From Streptomyces sp. BV286 (lineage in GTDB: Bacteria; Actinomycetota; Actinomycetes; Streptomycetales; Streptomycetaceae): 64,000 bases of DNA. Location of the stretch: assembly GCF_019090165.1 (NCBI RefSeq), contig NZ_JAHRIB010000061.1, forward strand, positions 62,001 through 126,000, written 5' to 3'. The notes under the pieces were generated by a model. That model was not told the DNA's origin, did not search any database, and was given only the letters and a program-made list of their open reading frames with translations. Positions within the stretch are counted from its first letter, which is position 1. Each line of letters begins with the position of its first letter. The position numbers and the translations under genes were made by a program. Shown piece by piece: positions 23,827-32,811 of this stretch.

Positions 23827-24585
23827 CTACCCGCGGTCCGCGGGCGGCTCGGCGGTGTCGCCCGTGGCCGCCGCTTCGGCCCTCGAGTGGAGGATCTCGC
23901 GGGCCTGCTCCGCGGCATGGGTGATGCTTTCGCTGACGAAGTCGATGAAGCGGGCGATGTTCTCCAGGCGGGCCGCGGCCGGGGTGTCACGGCCGAGGAC
24001 GCCGACGCCCTGCCGCGCGGTCTCGGCGAGCAGGGCGTTCGCCCGGGCGCTGGCGATCATGCCCTGGTAGAAGACGTCGTCGTCGACGATGTAGCGCTCG
24101 CGGCGGCGGTCGTCCCGCTCCCGGCGGACGAGGCCCTGGCTTTCAAGGAACGTGACCGCCTTGGAGACGGACGCCGGACTGATCTGCAGTCGCTGGACGA
24201 GTTCTGACGCGGTGACACTGCCCGCGTCGGTGGTGTAGAGGCAGGTCAGCACCCGGGACGTCATCTTGGGCAGACCCTGCTGCATGAGCAGGGTGGTGAA
24301 GGTCTCCTCGTACGCGCGTACGGCTTCGGCGTCGCGCCCGTGGGCCTGTGGGGGCGCCTGTGCTCCGCGGGGCGCGGCCTGCCTGCGCCGGTGGGTGCGG
24401 TGCTCGGTGGCGCGGTGGGCCAGGTCGGCGCGGTAGGCGGTGGGCCCGCCGTTCCGCATCACCTCGCGCGTGATGGTCGAGGTGGGGCGGTCGAGACCCC
24501 GGGCGATCTCCGCGTAGGCGAGCCCGTCGGCCAGCCCCAGCGCGATCTGCTGGCGTTCCTGCTGAGTGAGCCTGCCTCCCGGCAT
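23827..24585 (-). CDS. Regulator: IS30-type HTH fused to a MarR domain
   Basis: In the 252-residue product, residues about 3-60 (LTQQERQQIALGLADGLAYA, then EIARGLDRPTSTITREVMRN and AYRA) match the HTH_38 domain at the front of IS30 transposases. After a Gln/Pro/Arg linker, residues about 85-180 form a winged-helix MarR domain (MTSRVLTCLYTTDAGSVTAS, then LVQRLQISPASVSKAVTFLE and SQGLVRRERDDRRRERYIV). It therefore has two DNA-binding modules. No catalytic transposase domain remains. The ATG at 24585 follows AAGGGA. It is divergent from the DUF4097/ABC operon, with a repeat-rich operator region between. Confidence 0.87.
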   Translation of the reverse strand: MPGGRLTQQERQQIALGLADGLAYAEIARGLDRPTSTITREVMRNGGPTAYRADLAHRATEHRTHRRRQAAPRGAQAPPQAHGRDAEAVRAYEETFTTLLMQQGLPKMTSRVLTCLYTTDAGSVTASELVQRLQISPASVSKAVTFLESQGLVRRERDDRRRERYIVDDDVFYQGMIASARANALLAETARQGVGVLGRDTPAAARLENIARFIDFVSESITHAAEQAREILHSRAEAAATGDTAEPPADRG

Positions 24586-24620
24586 CGCGATTCCCTTCAT
24601 AGGCCTTGATGCCCCCACCA

Positions 24621-24774
24621 TAGCGTTCGTTTTTCATTCATTGCAACGACTCGACTGACTGACGTTGCGTTAGAACGCAATCCATTGCAACGATCTCTCA
24701 GCTCTGAGCTGGTCTTTTGTCAACCAAGCGCAACGATTGCGTTGTCAGATCCTTGAACGCAACGTAGCGTTTCC
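24621..24774. promoter_or_regulatory. Operator array with GCAACG/CGTTGC repeats
   Basis: This AT-richer interval contains CATTGCAACGA at 24639 and 24683, the perfect palindrome TTGCGTTAGAACGCAA without its central AG (24665-24680), GCAACGATTGCGTT (24730-24743) and AACGCAACG (24756-24764). The repeats recur in both orientations between the divergent regulator and the DUF4097/exporter genes, so they are likely binding sites of the HTH-MarR fusion. Confidence 0.8.
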
Positions 24775-24808
24775 GTTGTCAGAAACCAGCGGGTCCAAGG
24801 AGAGAACC

Positions 24809-25480
24809 ATGCAGAAGTTCGCCACCACCGCCCCCGTCTCCGCCGTCCTCGACATCCCCGCGGGACGCATCCGGTTCATCGCCGCCGACCGGGCCGACAC
24901 CACGGTCGAGGTCCGGCCGGCCGACGCCTCGAAGGGCCGCGACGTGAAGGCCGCGGAGCAGATCACGGTCGAGTACGGCGACGGTGTCCTGCGGATCGGG
25001 ACCCTGCCGCCGAAGAACCGGATGCTCGGCCACCCCGGATCCGTCGAGGTGACCGTCCAGCTGCCCACCGGCTCCCGCGTCGAGGCGAAGGCGGCCGGCG
25101 CCGACTTCCGGGGCGTCGGACGGCTCGGCGACGTCGCCTTCGAAGGCGCGGAGGGCACGGTCAAGCTCGACGAGGCGGCGAGCGCCCGCCTCGCCCTCCT
25201 CGCCGGTGACGTCTCGGTCGGCCGCCTGGGCGGCTCCGGGGAGGTCAGCGTGCAGAAGGGCGACATCAGGATCGCCGAGGCCGTGCGCGGCAAGGTCGTG
25301 CTGCGCACCGAGGCCGGTGGCATCTCGGTCGGCGCGGCCCGCGGAACCTCCGCCTCCCTGGACGCCGGCACCGCCTACGGCCGGGTCCACAACGCGCTCA
25401 TGAACACCGAGGGCGCCGCCGCCGGCCTGAGCATCCACGCGACCACCGCCTACGGCGACATCACCGCCCGCAGCCTGTGA
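24809..25480 (+). CDS. DUF4097-family beta-helix protein
   Basis: The 223-residue protein has alternating short strands with recurring Asp/Gly/Val (GDVSVGRLGGSGEVSVQKGD, TEAGGISVGAARGTSASLDA), the DUF4097 adhesin-like beta-solenoid pattern. There is no signal peptide or transmembrane helix. In actinobacteria such proteins often precede DrrA/DrrB-type exporters, as here, with a role that is not established. The start follows AAGGAGAG. It is the first gene of a three-gene operon under the repeat-rich operator. Confidence 0.87.
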   Translation: MQKFATTAPVSAVLDIPAGRIRFIAADRADTTVEVRPADASKGRDVKAAEQITVEYGDGVLRIGTLPPKNRMLGHPGSVEVTVQLPTGSRVEAKAAGADFRGVGRLGDVAFEGAEGTVKLDEAASARLALLAGDVSVGRLGGSGEVSVQKGDIRIAEAVRGKVVLRTEAGGISVGAARGTSASLDAGTAYGRVHNALMNTEGAAAGLSIHATTAYGDITARSL

Positions 25481-25598
25481 CCCGCAGCCCCTGCGCCCTC
25501 CGGCCCTGCGGCCCCCGGCCCTACGACCGCGGGCCCCACGACTCCCCGCCCCAGACCCCCGGCTTCCGTGACAAGCAAGCTCTGAAGGAGCACCGATC

Positions 25599-26636
25599 AT
25601 GACCGACCTGGCCATCGCGGCGTACGGGCTGCGGAAGTCCTACGGCGACAAGACCGTGCTCGACGGCGTCGACCTGGCCGTCCCCACGGGAACGATCTTC
25701 TCCCTGCTCGGCCCGAACGGTGCCGGCAAGACCACCGCCGTCAAGATCCTCTCCACTCTCGTCTCCGCCGACCCGGGCACCGGCGCCATCCACATCGGCG
25801 GCCACGACCTGGCCGCCGACCCCCAGGCCGTACGGGCCGCGATCGGCGTCACCGGGCAGTTCTCCGCAGTCGACGGCCTGATCACCGGCGAGGAGAACAT
25901 GCTCCTCATGGCGGACCTGCACCACCTGTCCAGGAGCGAGGGACGGCGGACCGCCGCCGAGCTGCTGGAGCGCTTCGACCTGGTCGACGCCGCGAAGAAG
26001 CCCGCCTCCACCTACTCCGGCGGCATGAAACGCCGTCTCGACATCGCCATGACCCTGGTCGGCGGACCGCGGATCATCTTCCTCGACGAACCGACCACCG
26101 GCCTCGACCCGCGCTCCCGTCACAACATGTGGCAGATCATCCGCGAGCTCGTCTCCGACGGCGTCACCGTCTTCCTCACCACCCAGTACCTGGAGGAGGC
26201 CGACGAACTCGCCGACCGCATCGCCGTGCTCCACGACGGCAGGATCGCCGCGGAGGGCACCGCCGAAGAGCTCAAGCGGATCGTCCCGGGAGGCCACGTC
26301 CGGCTCCGCTTCTCCGACCCGGTCGCGTACCGGACCGCCGCCGCGGCGCTGCGCGAGGCCGCCCTTCCGCAGGCGCCCGGCTTCGCGCCGGCCGGAGGCA
26401 CCTCCCACGACGAGGCGCTGACGCTGAGGATCCCCAGCGACGGCACCCAGCGCGAGCTGCGCTCCATCCTCGACTGGCTGGACGCCGTCGGCATCGAGGC
26501 CGACGAGCTGACCGTGCACACGCCCGACCTCGACGACGTGTTCTTCGCCCTGACCGGTGGCACCGACGTGCCCAGCCAGTCCAGCCAGTCCAGCCAGCCC
26601 AACCAGCCCAACCAGCCCAAGGAGGCTGTCCGATGA
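25599..26636 (+). CDS. DrrA-type ABC exporter ATPase
   Basis: The 345-residue ATPase has Walker A GPNGAGKT (about 38-45), signature YSGGMKRRLDIAM, Walker B IIFLDEPTTGLD and the DrrA-like C-terminal extension (DDVFFALTGG). This is the daunorubicin-resistance subfamily, which pairs with ABC-2 permeases to export drugs or lipids. After the conserved end comes a Ser/Gln/Pro/Asn tail (SQSSQSSQPNQPNQPK) made by 9-bp DNA repeats. Its stop overlaps the permease start (ATGA). Confidence 0.93.
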   Translation: MTDLAIAAYGLRKSYGDKTVLDGVDLAVPTGTIFSLLGPNGAGKTTAVKILSTLVSADPGTGAIHIGGHDLAADPQAVRAAIGVTGQFSAVDGLITGEENMLLMADLHHLSRSEGRRTAAELLERFDLVDAAKKPASTYSGGMKRRLDIAMTLVGGPRIIFLDEPTTGLDPRSRHNMWQIIRELVSDGVTVFLTTQYLEEADELADRIAVLHDGRIAAEGTAEELKRIVPGGHVRLRFSDPVAYRTAAAALREAALPQAPGFAPAGGTSHDEALTLRIPSDGTQRELRSILDWLDAVGIEADELTVHTPDLDDVFFALTGGTDVPSQSSQSSQPNQPNQPKEAVR

Positions 26637-27424
26637 GCTCCCTCTCCCTCGCCGTGCGCGACTCGTCCACGATGCTGCGCCGCAACCTCCTGCACGCCCG
26701 GCGCTACCCGTCCCTCACCCTGAACCTGCTGCTCACACCGGTCATGCTGCTCTTCCTCTTCGTCTACGTCTTCGGCGGCGTGATGAGCGCCGGCATCGGG
26801 GACGGCGGGGCGGACCGGTCCGAGTACATCGCGTATCTCCTCCCGGGCATCCTGATGATGACCATCGGCGGCACCACGATCGGCACCGCGGTGTCCGTGT
26901 CCACGGACATGAGCGAGGGCATCATCGCCCGCTTCCGCACGATGGCCATCCACCGCGGTTCGGTGCTCGTCGGGCACGTCCTCGGGAGTGTGCTGCAGTG
27001 CGTGATGAGCGTGGTCCTGGTCGGGGCCGTCGGGCTGGCCATCGGGTTCCGGTCCACGGACGCCACGGTCCTGGAGTGGCTGGCGGCGTTCGGGCTGCTC
27101 GTACTCTTCGCCCTGGCGCTCACCTGGATCGCGGTCGGGATGGGCCTGGTCAGCCCGAACGCCGAGGCGGCCAGCAACAACGCCATGCCGCTGATCTTCC
27201 TGCCGCTCATCTCCAGCACCTTCGTCCCGATCGACGCGATGCCCGGCTGGTTCCAGCCGGTCGCCGAGTACCAGCCCTTCACACCCGCCATCGAGACCCT
27301 GCGCGGGCTGCTGCTCGGCACGGAGATCGGCCACAACGGGTGGCTCGCGGTCGTGTGGTGCCTGGCCCTGACCGCGCTCGGCTACTTCTGGTCGAAGGCA
27401 TCGTTCGACCGTGACCCGAAGTAG
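26633..27424 (+). CDS. DrrB-type ABC-2 permease
   Basis: This 263-residue membrane protein has about six hydrophobic segments, the ABC-2 pattern LTPVMLLFLFVYVFGG near the N-terminus, the LPGILMM-type segment, and a C-terminal FVPIDAMPGWFQPVAEYQPF-type loop typical of DrrB. It forms the membrane part of the exporter with the preceding ATPase; a 4-nt overlap indicates translational coupling. The exported compound is unknown; control by the upstream HTH-MarR regulator is inferred from position. Confidence 0.92.
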   Translation: MSSLSLAVRDSSTMLRRNLLHARRYPSLTLNLLLTPVMLLFLFVYVFGGVMSAGIGDGGADRSEYIAYLLPGILMMTIGGTTIGTAVSVSTDMSEGIIARFRTMAIHRGSVLVGHVLGSVLQCVMSVVLVGAVGLAIGFRSTDATVLEWLAAFGLLVLFALALTWIAVGMGLVSPNAEAASNNAMPLIFLPLISSTFVPIDAMPGWFQPVAEYQPFTPAIETLRGLLLGTEIGHNGWLAVVWCLALTALGYFWSKASFDRDPK

Positions 27425-27603
27425 GCGCCCCGACCGTGCGGGCCCGCCTCCCGACTCCGCCCGAGGGCGGCGTACTCCGACACCGCGTCGGCGTACGCCG
27501 CCCCGTTCGTGTTACCCCGTACCAGCCACCCGCCCCGGTGTCGCGAGCAGGCGCCGAGGCCGACGGGGGCGTAAGACCGGACCCTCGCGGATAGGGTCGC
27601 AGC

Positions 27604-28455
27604 ATGGCCGCTCACCCCGACTCATCGTCGATGCCGAACCCCGTGACCCCGGCGGGCCGGGACGGTCTCGACGCCATCATCGCGAGGCCCGAAAGGGCCG
27701 TGCTCGCCTTCGACTTCGACGGCACACTCGCCCCGATCGTCCCGGACCCGGAACAGGCCCGCGCCCATCCGGACGCCGCGGCCGCCCTGGCGGCGCTCGC
27801 GCCCAGGGTGGCGTCGGTGGCCGTCGTCACCGGACGGCCGGCGAGCGTGGCCGTGCGGTACGGCGGTTTCGCCGGAGTCCCCGGTCTCGAACACCTCGTC
27901 GTGCTCGGCCACTACGGGGCGGAGCGCTGGGACGCCGTCACCGGCACCGTCCGGGCTCCCGCCGCTCACCCCGGCGTCGCCGCCGTCCGTGCCGAACTCC
28001 CGGGCTTCCTCGACGGCATCGGCGCCTGGCAGGGCACGTGGATCGAGGAGAAGGGCAGGGCCGTCGCGGTCCACACCCGCCGCGCCCAGGACCCCCAGGC
28101 CGCCTTCGAGGCACTGCGCGAACCCCTCAACCGGCTCGCCCAGAAGCACGGCCTGATCGTCGAGCCGGGAAGGATGGTGCTGGAGCTGCGCCCGGCGGGC
28201 ATGGACAAGGGCGTCGCCCTCAGCGAGTACGTACGGGACGTCGGCGCCGAGTCGGTCATGTACTGCGGCGACGACCTGGGCGACCTGCCGGCCTTCGCCG
28301 CCGTGGACAAGCTCCGCTCCGACGGCGTACCGGGCCTGCTGGTCTGCAGCGGCAGCAACGAGGTGACGGAACTGGCCGACCGCTCCGACCTGGTGGTGGA
28401 CGGCCCGGAGGGAGTAGTACACCTCCTGACCGCACTGACAGCACAACTGAACTGA
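27604..28455 (+). CDS. otsB: OtsB, trehalose-6-phosphate phosphatase
   Basis: The 283-residue HAD-superfamily protein has the catalytic DFDGTLAPI (about 39-47, nucleophile and acid Asp), VVTGRPA (motif II) and YCGDDLGDLPAF (motif IV), with the EPGRMVLELRPAGMDKG substrate segment of trehalose phosphatases. It dephosphorylates trehalose-6-P made by OtsA, which is encoded convergently just downstream. TAGGGT ends 6 nt before the ATG, suggesting a leaderless start; an ATG 11 codons downstream is an alternative. Confidence 0.93.
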   Translation: MAAHPDSSSMPNPVTPAGRDGLDAIIARPERAVLAFDFDGTLAPIVPDPEQARAHPDAAAALAALAPRVASVAVVTGRPASVAVRYGGFAGVPGLEHLVVLGHYGAERWDAVTGTVRAPAAHPGVAAVRAELPGFLDGIGAWQGTWIEEKGRAVAVHTRRAQDPQAAFEALREPLNRLAQKHGLIVEPGRMVLELRPAGMDKGVALSEYVRDVGAESVMYCGDDLGDLPAFAAVDKLRSDGVPGLLVCSGSNEVTELADRSDLVVDGPEGVVHLLTALTAQLN

Positions 28456-28467
28456 CACCCCCGCGCC

Positions 28468-28580
28468 CCTCCAGGGGCGCGGGGAACGGCGCAGTCTTTA
28501 AGGGGCGCGGGGAACGGCGCAATCTTTTAGGGGCGCGGGGAACTGCGCGACCAGCCCCCACCGGCCCGCGGCCGACGATC
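28468..28580. repeat. REP-like element cluster (three tandem cores)
   Basis: GGGGCGCGGGGAACGGCGCA occurs at 28474 and 28502, and the full form GGGGCGCGGGGAACTGCGCG then ACCAGCCCCCACCGGCCCGC from 28530. The spacers TCTTTAA and TCTTTTA make it AT-spiked. It fills the gap between the convergent otsB and otsA genes and can fold into GC-rich hairpins. Confidence 0.9.
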
Positions 28581-28666
28581 GACATGCCCCGCCCCGCCCC
28601 GCCCCGCGCAGCGCCCCGCGGAGGTCGCCAGACCATCCGCGGGGCGAACCACAACCGTCACCCGAC

Positions 28667-30085
28667 CTACCCCGCGGAGCGCACCGCGTGCAGCTGGTCC
28701 AGGAACCACTGCGCCGGAGGCAACGCGGTGGCGGCCACAGCCAACCGCTTCGTCCGCTCGGCCCGCTCACCCACCGGCACGCTCAGCGCCTCGTGCAGCG
28801 CGACGGCGGTGCCCGACACGTCGTACGGGTTCACGGTGATCGCGTCCTCGCCCAGCTCCTCGTACGCCCCCGCCTCCCGCGACAGCACCAGCACGCAGCC
28901 GTCGTCCGACACGACCGGCACCTCCTTCGCGACGAGGTTCATGCCGTCGCGGATCGGGTTGACCAGAGCCACGTCGGCCAGCCGGTACGCCGCCAGCGAG
29001 CGCGCGAAGTCGTCCTTCACGTGCAGCACCACCGGCGTCCAGCCGGCCGTGCCGTACCGGGAGTTGATCTCGTCGGCGACCCGCTGCACCTCGGCCGTGT
29101 AGTCGCGGTAGACCGCCAGGTCCTGGCGGGAGGGGTAGGCGAACGCCACGTGCACCACCCGCTCGCGCCACTCGGGCCTGTCCTCCAGCAGTTCCCGGTA
29201 CGCGAGCAGCCCGCGCACGATGTTCTTGGACAGTTCGGTGCGGTCCACCCGCACGATCGTCTTCCGGGCGCCGCCGTCGGGGGCCACGCCGATCTGCTCC
29301 CGCAGCGCGGCCATCCGCTCGTCGACGTCCGGCCGGTGCGAGCGCTCGCGCAGGAAGTCGGCGTCCGCGCCGAGTCCGTGCACGCCGATCCGCGTCTCCG
29401 CGGCGACCCCGGGGCCCAGCACGGCCTGACAGCACTCGGTGAAGGCGTCCGCCCACCGCTGGGTGAGGAACGCGGCCCGGTCGGCTCCGAGGATCCCGTC
29501 GAGCACCTGCGCCGCGATGTCGTCGGGCAGCAGCCGGAAGTAGTCCGGCGGAGCCCACGGCGTGTGCGAGAAGTGCCCGATCCGCAGGTCGGGGCGCAGT
29601 TCGCGGAGCATCCGCGGCACCAGCGTCAGGTGGTAGTCCTGTACGAGGACCGCGGCGCCCTCCGCCGCCTCCTCGGCCAGTGCCTCGGCGAAGGCACGGT
29701 TGTACGTCTCGTAGGCCGCCCACTTCCGCCGGAACTCCGCGTCGAAGACCGGCTCCAGAGGCGTCTGGTACAGCATGTGATGGACGAACCACAGCGCGGA
29801 GTTCGCGATGCCGTTGTACGCGGCGGCGTGGGTCTCGGCGTCGATGTCGAGCATCCGCACGCCCTGTTCGCCGACTCCGCGCCGGACCGCCTCGCGGTCG
29901 TCGTCGCCGAGGGCCGAGCACACCCACAGGGCGCCCGCGTCCGGGCCGATCGCGGAGAGCCCCGAGACGAGACCGCCTCCGCCGCGCTTGGCGGTGAGCT
30001 CGCCGGTGGTGCTGTCCAGGGTGTACGAGACCGGGCCGCGGTTGGAGGCGACCAGGATGTCGTGGGTGGCGCGGGTGGAAGCCAT
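28667..30085 (-). CDS. otsA: OtsA, trehalose-6-phosphate synthase
   Basis: This 472-residue GT20 glycosyltransferase has an N-terminal SNRGPVSYT, the VQDYHLTLVPRMLRELRPDL and IGHFSHTPWAPPDYF acceptor region, a VDRTELSKNIVRGL phosphate-contact loop and the donor-site NPIRDGMNLVAKE in the C-terminal domain. It makes trehalose-6-P from UDP- (or GDP-) glucose and glucose-6-P in the cytoplasm. The length is normal for the family. It is convergent with otsB across a REP cluster, so the pair is not one operon although it is functionally linked. The next gene upstream on the same strand is gpgS. Confidence 0.95.
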   Translation of the reverse strand: MASTRATHDILVASNRGPVSYTLDSTTGELTAKRGGGGLVSGLSAIGPDAGALWVCSALGDDDREAVRRGVGEQGVRMLDIDAETHAAAYNGIANSALWFVHHMLYQTPLEPVFDAEFRRKWAAYETYNRAFAEALAEEAAEGAAVLVQDYHLTLVPRMLRELRPDLRIGHFSHTPWAPPDYFRLLPDDIAAQVLDGILGADRAAFLTQRWADAFTECCQAVLGPGVAAETRIGVHGLGADADFLRERSHRPDVDERMAALREQIGVAPDGGARKTIVRVDRTELSKNIVRGLLAYRELLEDRPEWRERVVHVAFAYPSRQDLAVYRDYTAEVQRVADEINSRYGTAGWTPVVLHVKDDFARSLAAYRLADVALVNPIRDGMNLVAKEVPVVSDDGCVLVLSREAGAYEELGEDAITVNPYDVSGTAVALHEALSVPVGERAERTKRLAVAATALPPAQWFLDQLHAVRSAG

Positions 30086-30162
30086 GCCTCGAAATCTAGC
30101 CCCAGGTGTAAACGCTCAAACGTTCCCACCTGCCGTATACGGGGTGGTGTCGAGCACCCCGC

Positions 30163-31137
30163 CTACGCCGCCCGGCGTTTCACGTACTCCTCGATGTCGA
30201 TCATCGGGGGCCGCTCCTCGACGTCCACCGAGTAGGTGCGGGGTTCGAAGCCGTGCTCGCCCCGTTCGAACTGGGTCAGGGACGGGCGGACCAGGTGGCC
30301 GCGGGCCAGGCGGAGCTGGGCCGTGCGGTAGATCGCGGCGGACATGCGGCCGAGCGCCTGGCCGTCCTGGTGTCGGTGCTTGCGGACGCCGACGTCCACC
30401 TGGGCCAGGGCGTCGAGGCCGACCAGGTGCAGGGCGTCGATCAGCATGCCGAGCTCCACGCCGTAGCCGACGGGGAACGGGAGCTGTTCGAGGAGGGAGC
30501 GGCGGGCCGCGTACTCCCCGCCCAGCGGCTGGACGAAGCCGGCCAGCCGCGGCCAGTGCATGTTGAGGAGCGGGCGGGCCATGAGTTCCGTCACACGGCC
30601 GCCCTGGCCCGCCGCGGTCGTGCCGGTGGCGGAACCGTCGGACACCGTGAGCGGGCGGTCGTACATCGCCTTGACGAGATCCACGCCCGGGTCGGTGAGC
30701 AGCGGGCCGACGATCCCGGAGACGAAGTCCGCCGAGAACTCCTTCAGGTCCGCGTCGACGAAGGCCACGATGTCCCCGCCGGTGACGAGCAGCGAGCGCC
30801 ACAGCACCTCGCCCTTGCCGGGGACGGCCGGGATGCGGGGCAGGATGTCGTCCCGGTGCACGACCCGGGCGCCCGCGGCGGCGGCGACCTCGGAGGTACG
30901 GTCCGTGGAGCCCGAGTCGATCACCACGATCTCGTCGACGAGCGGGACCCTGGCGGTCATCAGCTCCCGGCGGATCACGGAGACGATCTCGCCGACGGTC
31001 GCCTCCTCGTTGAGCGCGGGCAGTACGACGCTCACCGTGGAGCCGGTGGCACGCTTCGCGGCGACGATCTTCTTGAGCGGGCGGTCGTCAACGGACCAGG
31101 AGCGCGTGCTCAGCCAGCGCTCGACGTCTTCCAGCAC
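30163..31137 (-). CDS. gpgS: GpgS, glucosyl-3-phosphoglycerate synthase
   Basis: The 324-residue GT81/GT2-like transferase has the GT-A core VVLPALNEEATVGEIV, IDSGSTDRTSEVA, and the metal motif FVDADLKEF (DAD). It has a PLGGEYAARR loop and H(R)HQDGQALGRMS toward the C-terminus, all as in actinobacterial GpgS. It transfers glucose from an NDP-glucose to 3-phosphoglycerate, the first step to glucosylglycerate (a compatible solute and methylglucose polysaccharide precursor). The GTG at 31137 follows GGGAGAG; a longer start would run into the thrC promoter region. Confidence 0.92.
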   Translation of the reverse strand: MLEDVERWLSTRSWSVDDRPLKKIVAAKRATGSTVSVVLPALNEEATVGEIVSVIRRELMTARVPLVDEIVVIDSGSTDRTSEVAAAAGARVVHRDDILPRIPAVPGKGEVLWRSLLVTGGDIVAFVDADLKEFSADFVSGIVGPLLTDPGVDLVKAMYDRPLTVSDGSATGTTAAGQGGRVTELMARPLLNMHWPRLAGFVQPLGGEYAARRSLLEQLPFPVGYGVELGMLIDALHLVGLDALAQVDVGVRKHRHQDGQALGRMSAAIYRTAQLRLARGHLVRPSLTQFERGEHGFEPRTYSVDVEERPPMIDIEEYVKRRAA

Positions 31138-31325
31138 GTGCGGCTCTCCCTTGCGTTCATCGGGACACGTGTGCCCGCCGCGACATGAGCCGGTATGAGG
31201 GGCATCTCGCGGTTCGGACGGCTCTCTCCACCATCCAGGCCTTCGGTTACAGTCTTGAACAACGCTGATGACCATCGCATGTCGGGGGTCGTCCCGCGGA
31301 GAACGAAAACCACAACCGAATACCG

Positions 31326-31477
31326 CTCATCCAGAGGGGCAGAGGGATACGGCCCGTTGAAGCCCCGGCAACCCTCCAGCCGGTCTCGTCCTGATCATCG
31401 TCGATCAGCAGCGAGGCTCCCGGCTCGGGAAGGTGCCAAATCCGTCTCACGGCGAAGTGCGCCGTGAGGAAGATGAG
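31326..31477 (+). promoter_or_regulatory. SAM-I (S-box) riboswitch upstream of thrC
   Basis: The conserved core is present: CTCATCCAGAGGGGCAGAGG, then GGCCCGTTGAAGCCCCGGCA, a variable P3/P4 region, and GGTGCCAAATCC. P1 closes by CTCATC (31326-31331) pairing with GATGAG (31472-31477). The 3' side of P1 runs directly into the purine-rich AGGAGAAAGG ahead of the thrC start, so SAM binding would mask the translation initiation region. It occupies most of the 359-nt gap between gpgS and thrC. Confidence 0.93.
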
Positions 31478-31496
31478 GAGAAAGGGCCTCGCCTCC

Positions 31497-32801
31497 ATGG
31501 CTGCGCAGACAGTTGCAAGCACCACGAACTCCACCACCACCGCGAACGCCGTCGATCTCGGCCCCGCCGCCGCGCTCTCCTGCCGCGAGTGCGGCCACCG
31601 CGTCCCGCTCGGCCCGGTCTTCGCCTGCGAGGAGTGTTTCGGCCCGCTGGAGATCGCGTACGACTTCTCGGACTACGACACCGAAGAGCTCCGCAAGCGC
31701 ATCGAGGCGGGCCCCGCGAACATCTGGCGCTACGCGCCGCTGCTGCCCGTCCCCGCGGACGTCGCGGACAAGCCGAACATCAACCCCGGCTGGACCAAGC
31801 TCGTCAAGGCCGACAACCTGGCCCGCGAGCTGGGCGTCGACGCCGGCAAGCTCTTCGTCAAGGACGACTCCGGCAACCCGACGCACTCCTTCAAGGACCG
31901 CGTCGTCGCCCAGGCCCTGGAGGCCGCGCGCGCCTTCGGCTTCACCACCCTCTCCTGCTCCTCGACCGGGAACCTCGCCGGTGCCGTGGGCGCCGCCGCG
32001 GCCCGTGCCGGCTTCCGTTCCTGCGTGTTCATCCCGCACGACCTGGAGCAGGGCAAGGTCGTCATGGCCGCGGTCTACGGTGGTGAGCTCGTCGGCATCG
32101 AGGGCAACTACGACGACGTGAACCGCTTCTGCTCCGAGCTGATCGGCGACCCGGCCGGCGAGGGCTGGGGCTTCGTCAACGTCAACCTGCGCCCGTACTA
32201 CGCCGAGGGCTCCAAGACGCTGGCGTACGAGATCTGTGAGCAGCTGGGCTGGAAGCTTCCCGACCAGCTGGTCGTGCCGATCGCCTCCGGCTCGCAGCTC
32301 ACGAAGATCGACAAGGGTCTCAAGGAGCTGATCGAGCTCGGCCTCGTCGAGGACAAGCCGTACAAGATCTTCGGTGCCCAGGCCGAGGGCTGCTCGCCGG
32401 TGTCCGTCGCCTACAAGGCCGGGCACGACGTCGTACGGCCGCAGAAGCCGAACACGATCGCCAAGTCGCTCGCCATCGGCAACCCGGCGGACGGCCCCTA
32501 CGTCCTCGACATCGCCCGGCGGACGGGCGGGGCCGTGGAGGACGTGAACGACGAGCAGGTCGTCGACGCGATCAAGCTGCTGGCGCGGACCGAGGGGATC
32601 TTCGCGGAGACCGCCGGCGGTGTCACCGTGGGTGTCGCGAAGAAGCTGATCGAGAATGGTCTGCTGGACCCCAGCCTGACGACCGTCGTCCTCAACACCG
32701 GTGACGGGCTGAAGACCCTGGACGCGGTCGCCTCCGACACGGGGCTCACCGCGACCATCCGTCCCAGCCTGGACTCGTTCCACGAGGCCGGCCTCGCGTA
32801 A
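31497..32801 (+). CDS. thrC: ThrC, threonine synthase
   Basis: This 434-residue PLP enzyme has the cofactor lysine in NPTHSFKDR and SSTGNLAGA-type phosphate-binding loop motifs. Its N-terminal zinc-ribbon-like segment CRECGH...CEECFGPLEIAYD is found in the long class of actinobacterial threonine synthases. It converts O-phosphohomoserine to threonine. It stands behind a SAM riboswitch, so methionine/SAM status controls flux at the homoserine branch point. The start at 31497 was chosen because the longer frame begins inside the riboswitch. The sulfur-carrier-like gene follows at 89 nt. Confidence 0.95.
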   Translation: MAAQTVASTTNSTTTANAVDLGPAAALSCRECGHRVPLGPVFACEECFGPLEIAYDFSDYDTEELRKRIEAGPANIWRYAPLLPVPADVADKPNINPGWTKLVKADNLARELGVDAGKLFVKDDSGNPTHSFKDRVVAQALEAARAFGFTTLSCSSTGNLAGAVGAAAARAGFRSCVFIPHDLEQGKVVMAAVYGGELVGIEGNYDDVNRFCSELIGDPAGEGWGFVNVNLRPYYAEGSKTLAYEICEQLGWKLPDQLVVPIASGSQLTKIDKGLKELIELGLVEDKPYKIFGAQAEGCSPVSVAYKAGHDVVRPQKPNTIAKSLAIGNPADGPYVLDIARRTGGAVEDVNDEQVVDAIKLLARTEGIFAETAGGVTVGVAKKLIENGLLDPSLTTVVLNTGDGLKTLDAVASDTGLTATIRPSLDSFHEAGLA

Positions 32802-32811
32802 GAGGTTGTCC

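Noticed and set aside
23827..24585. IS30 transposase remnant
   Set aside because: Only the HTH remains, and the gene is intact and fused to MarR with a normal start and operator region.
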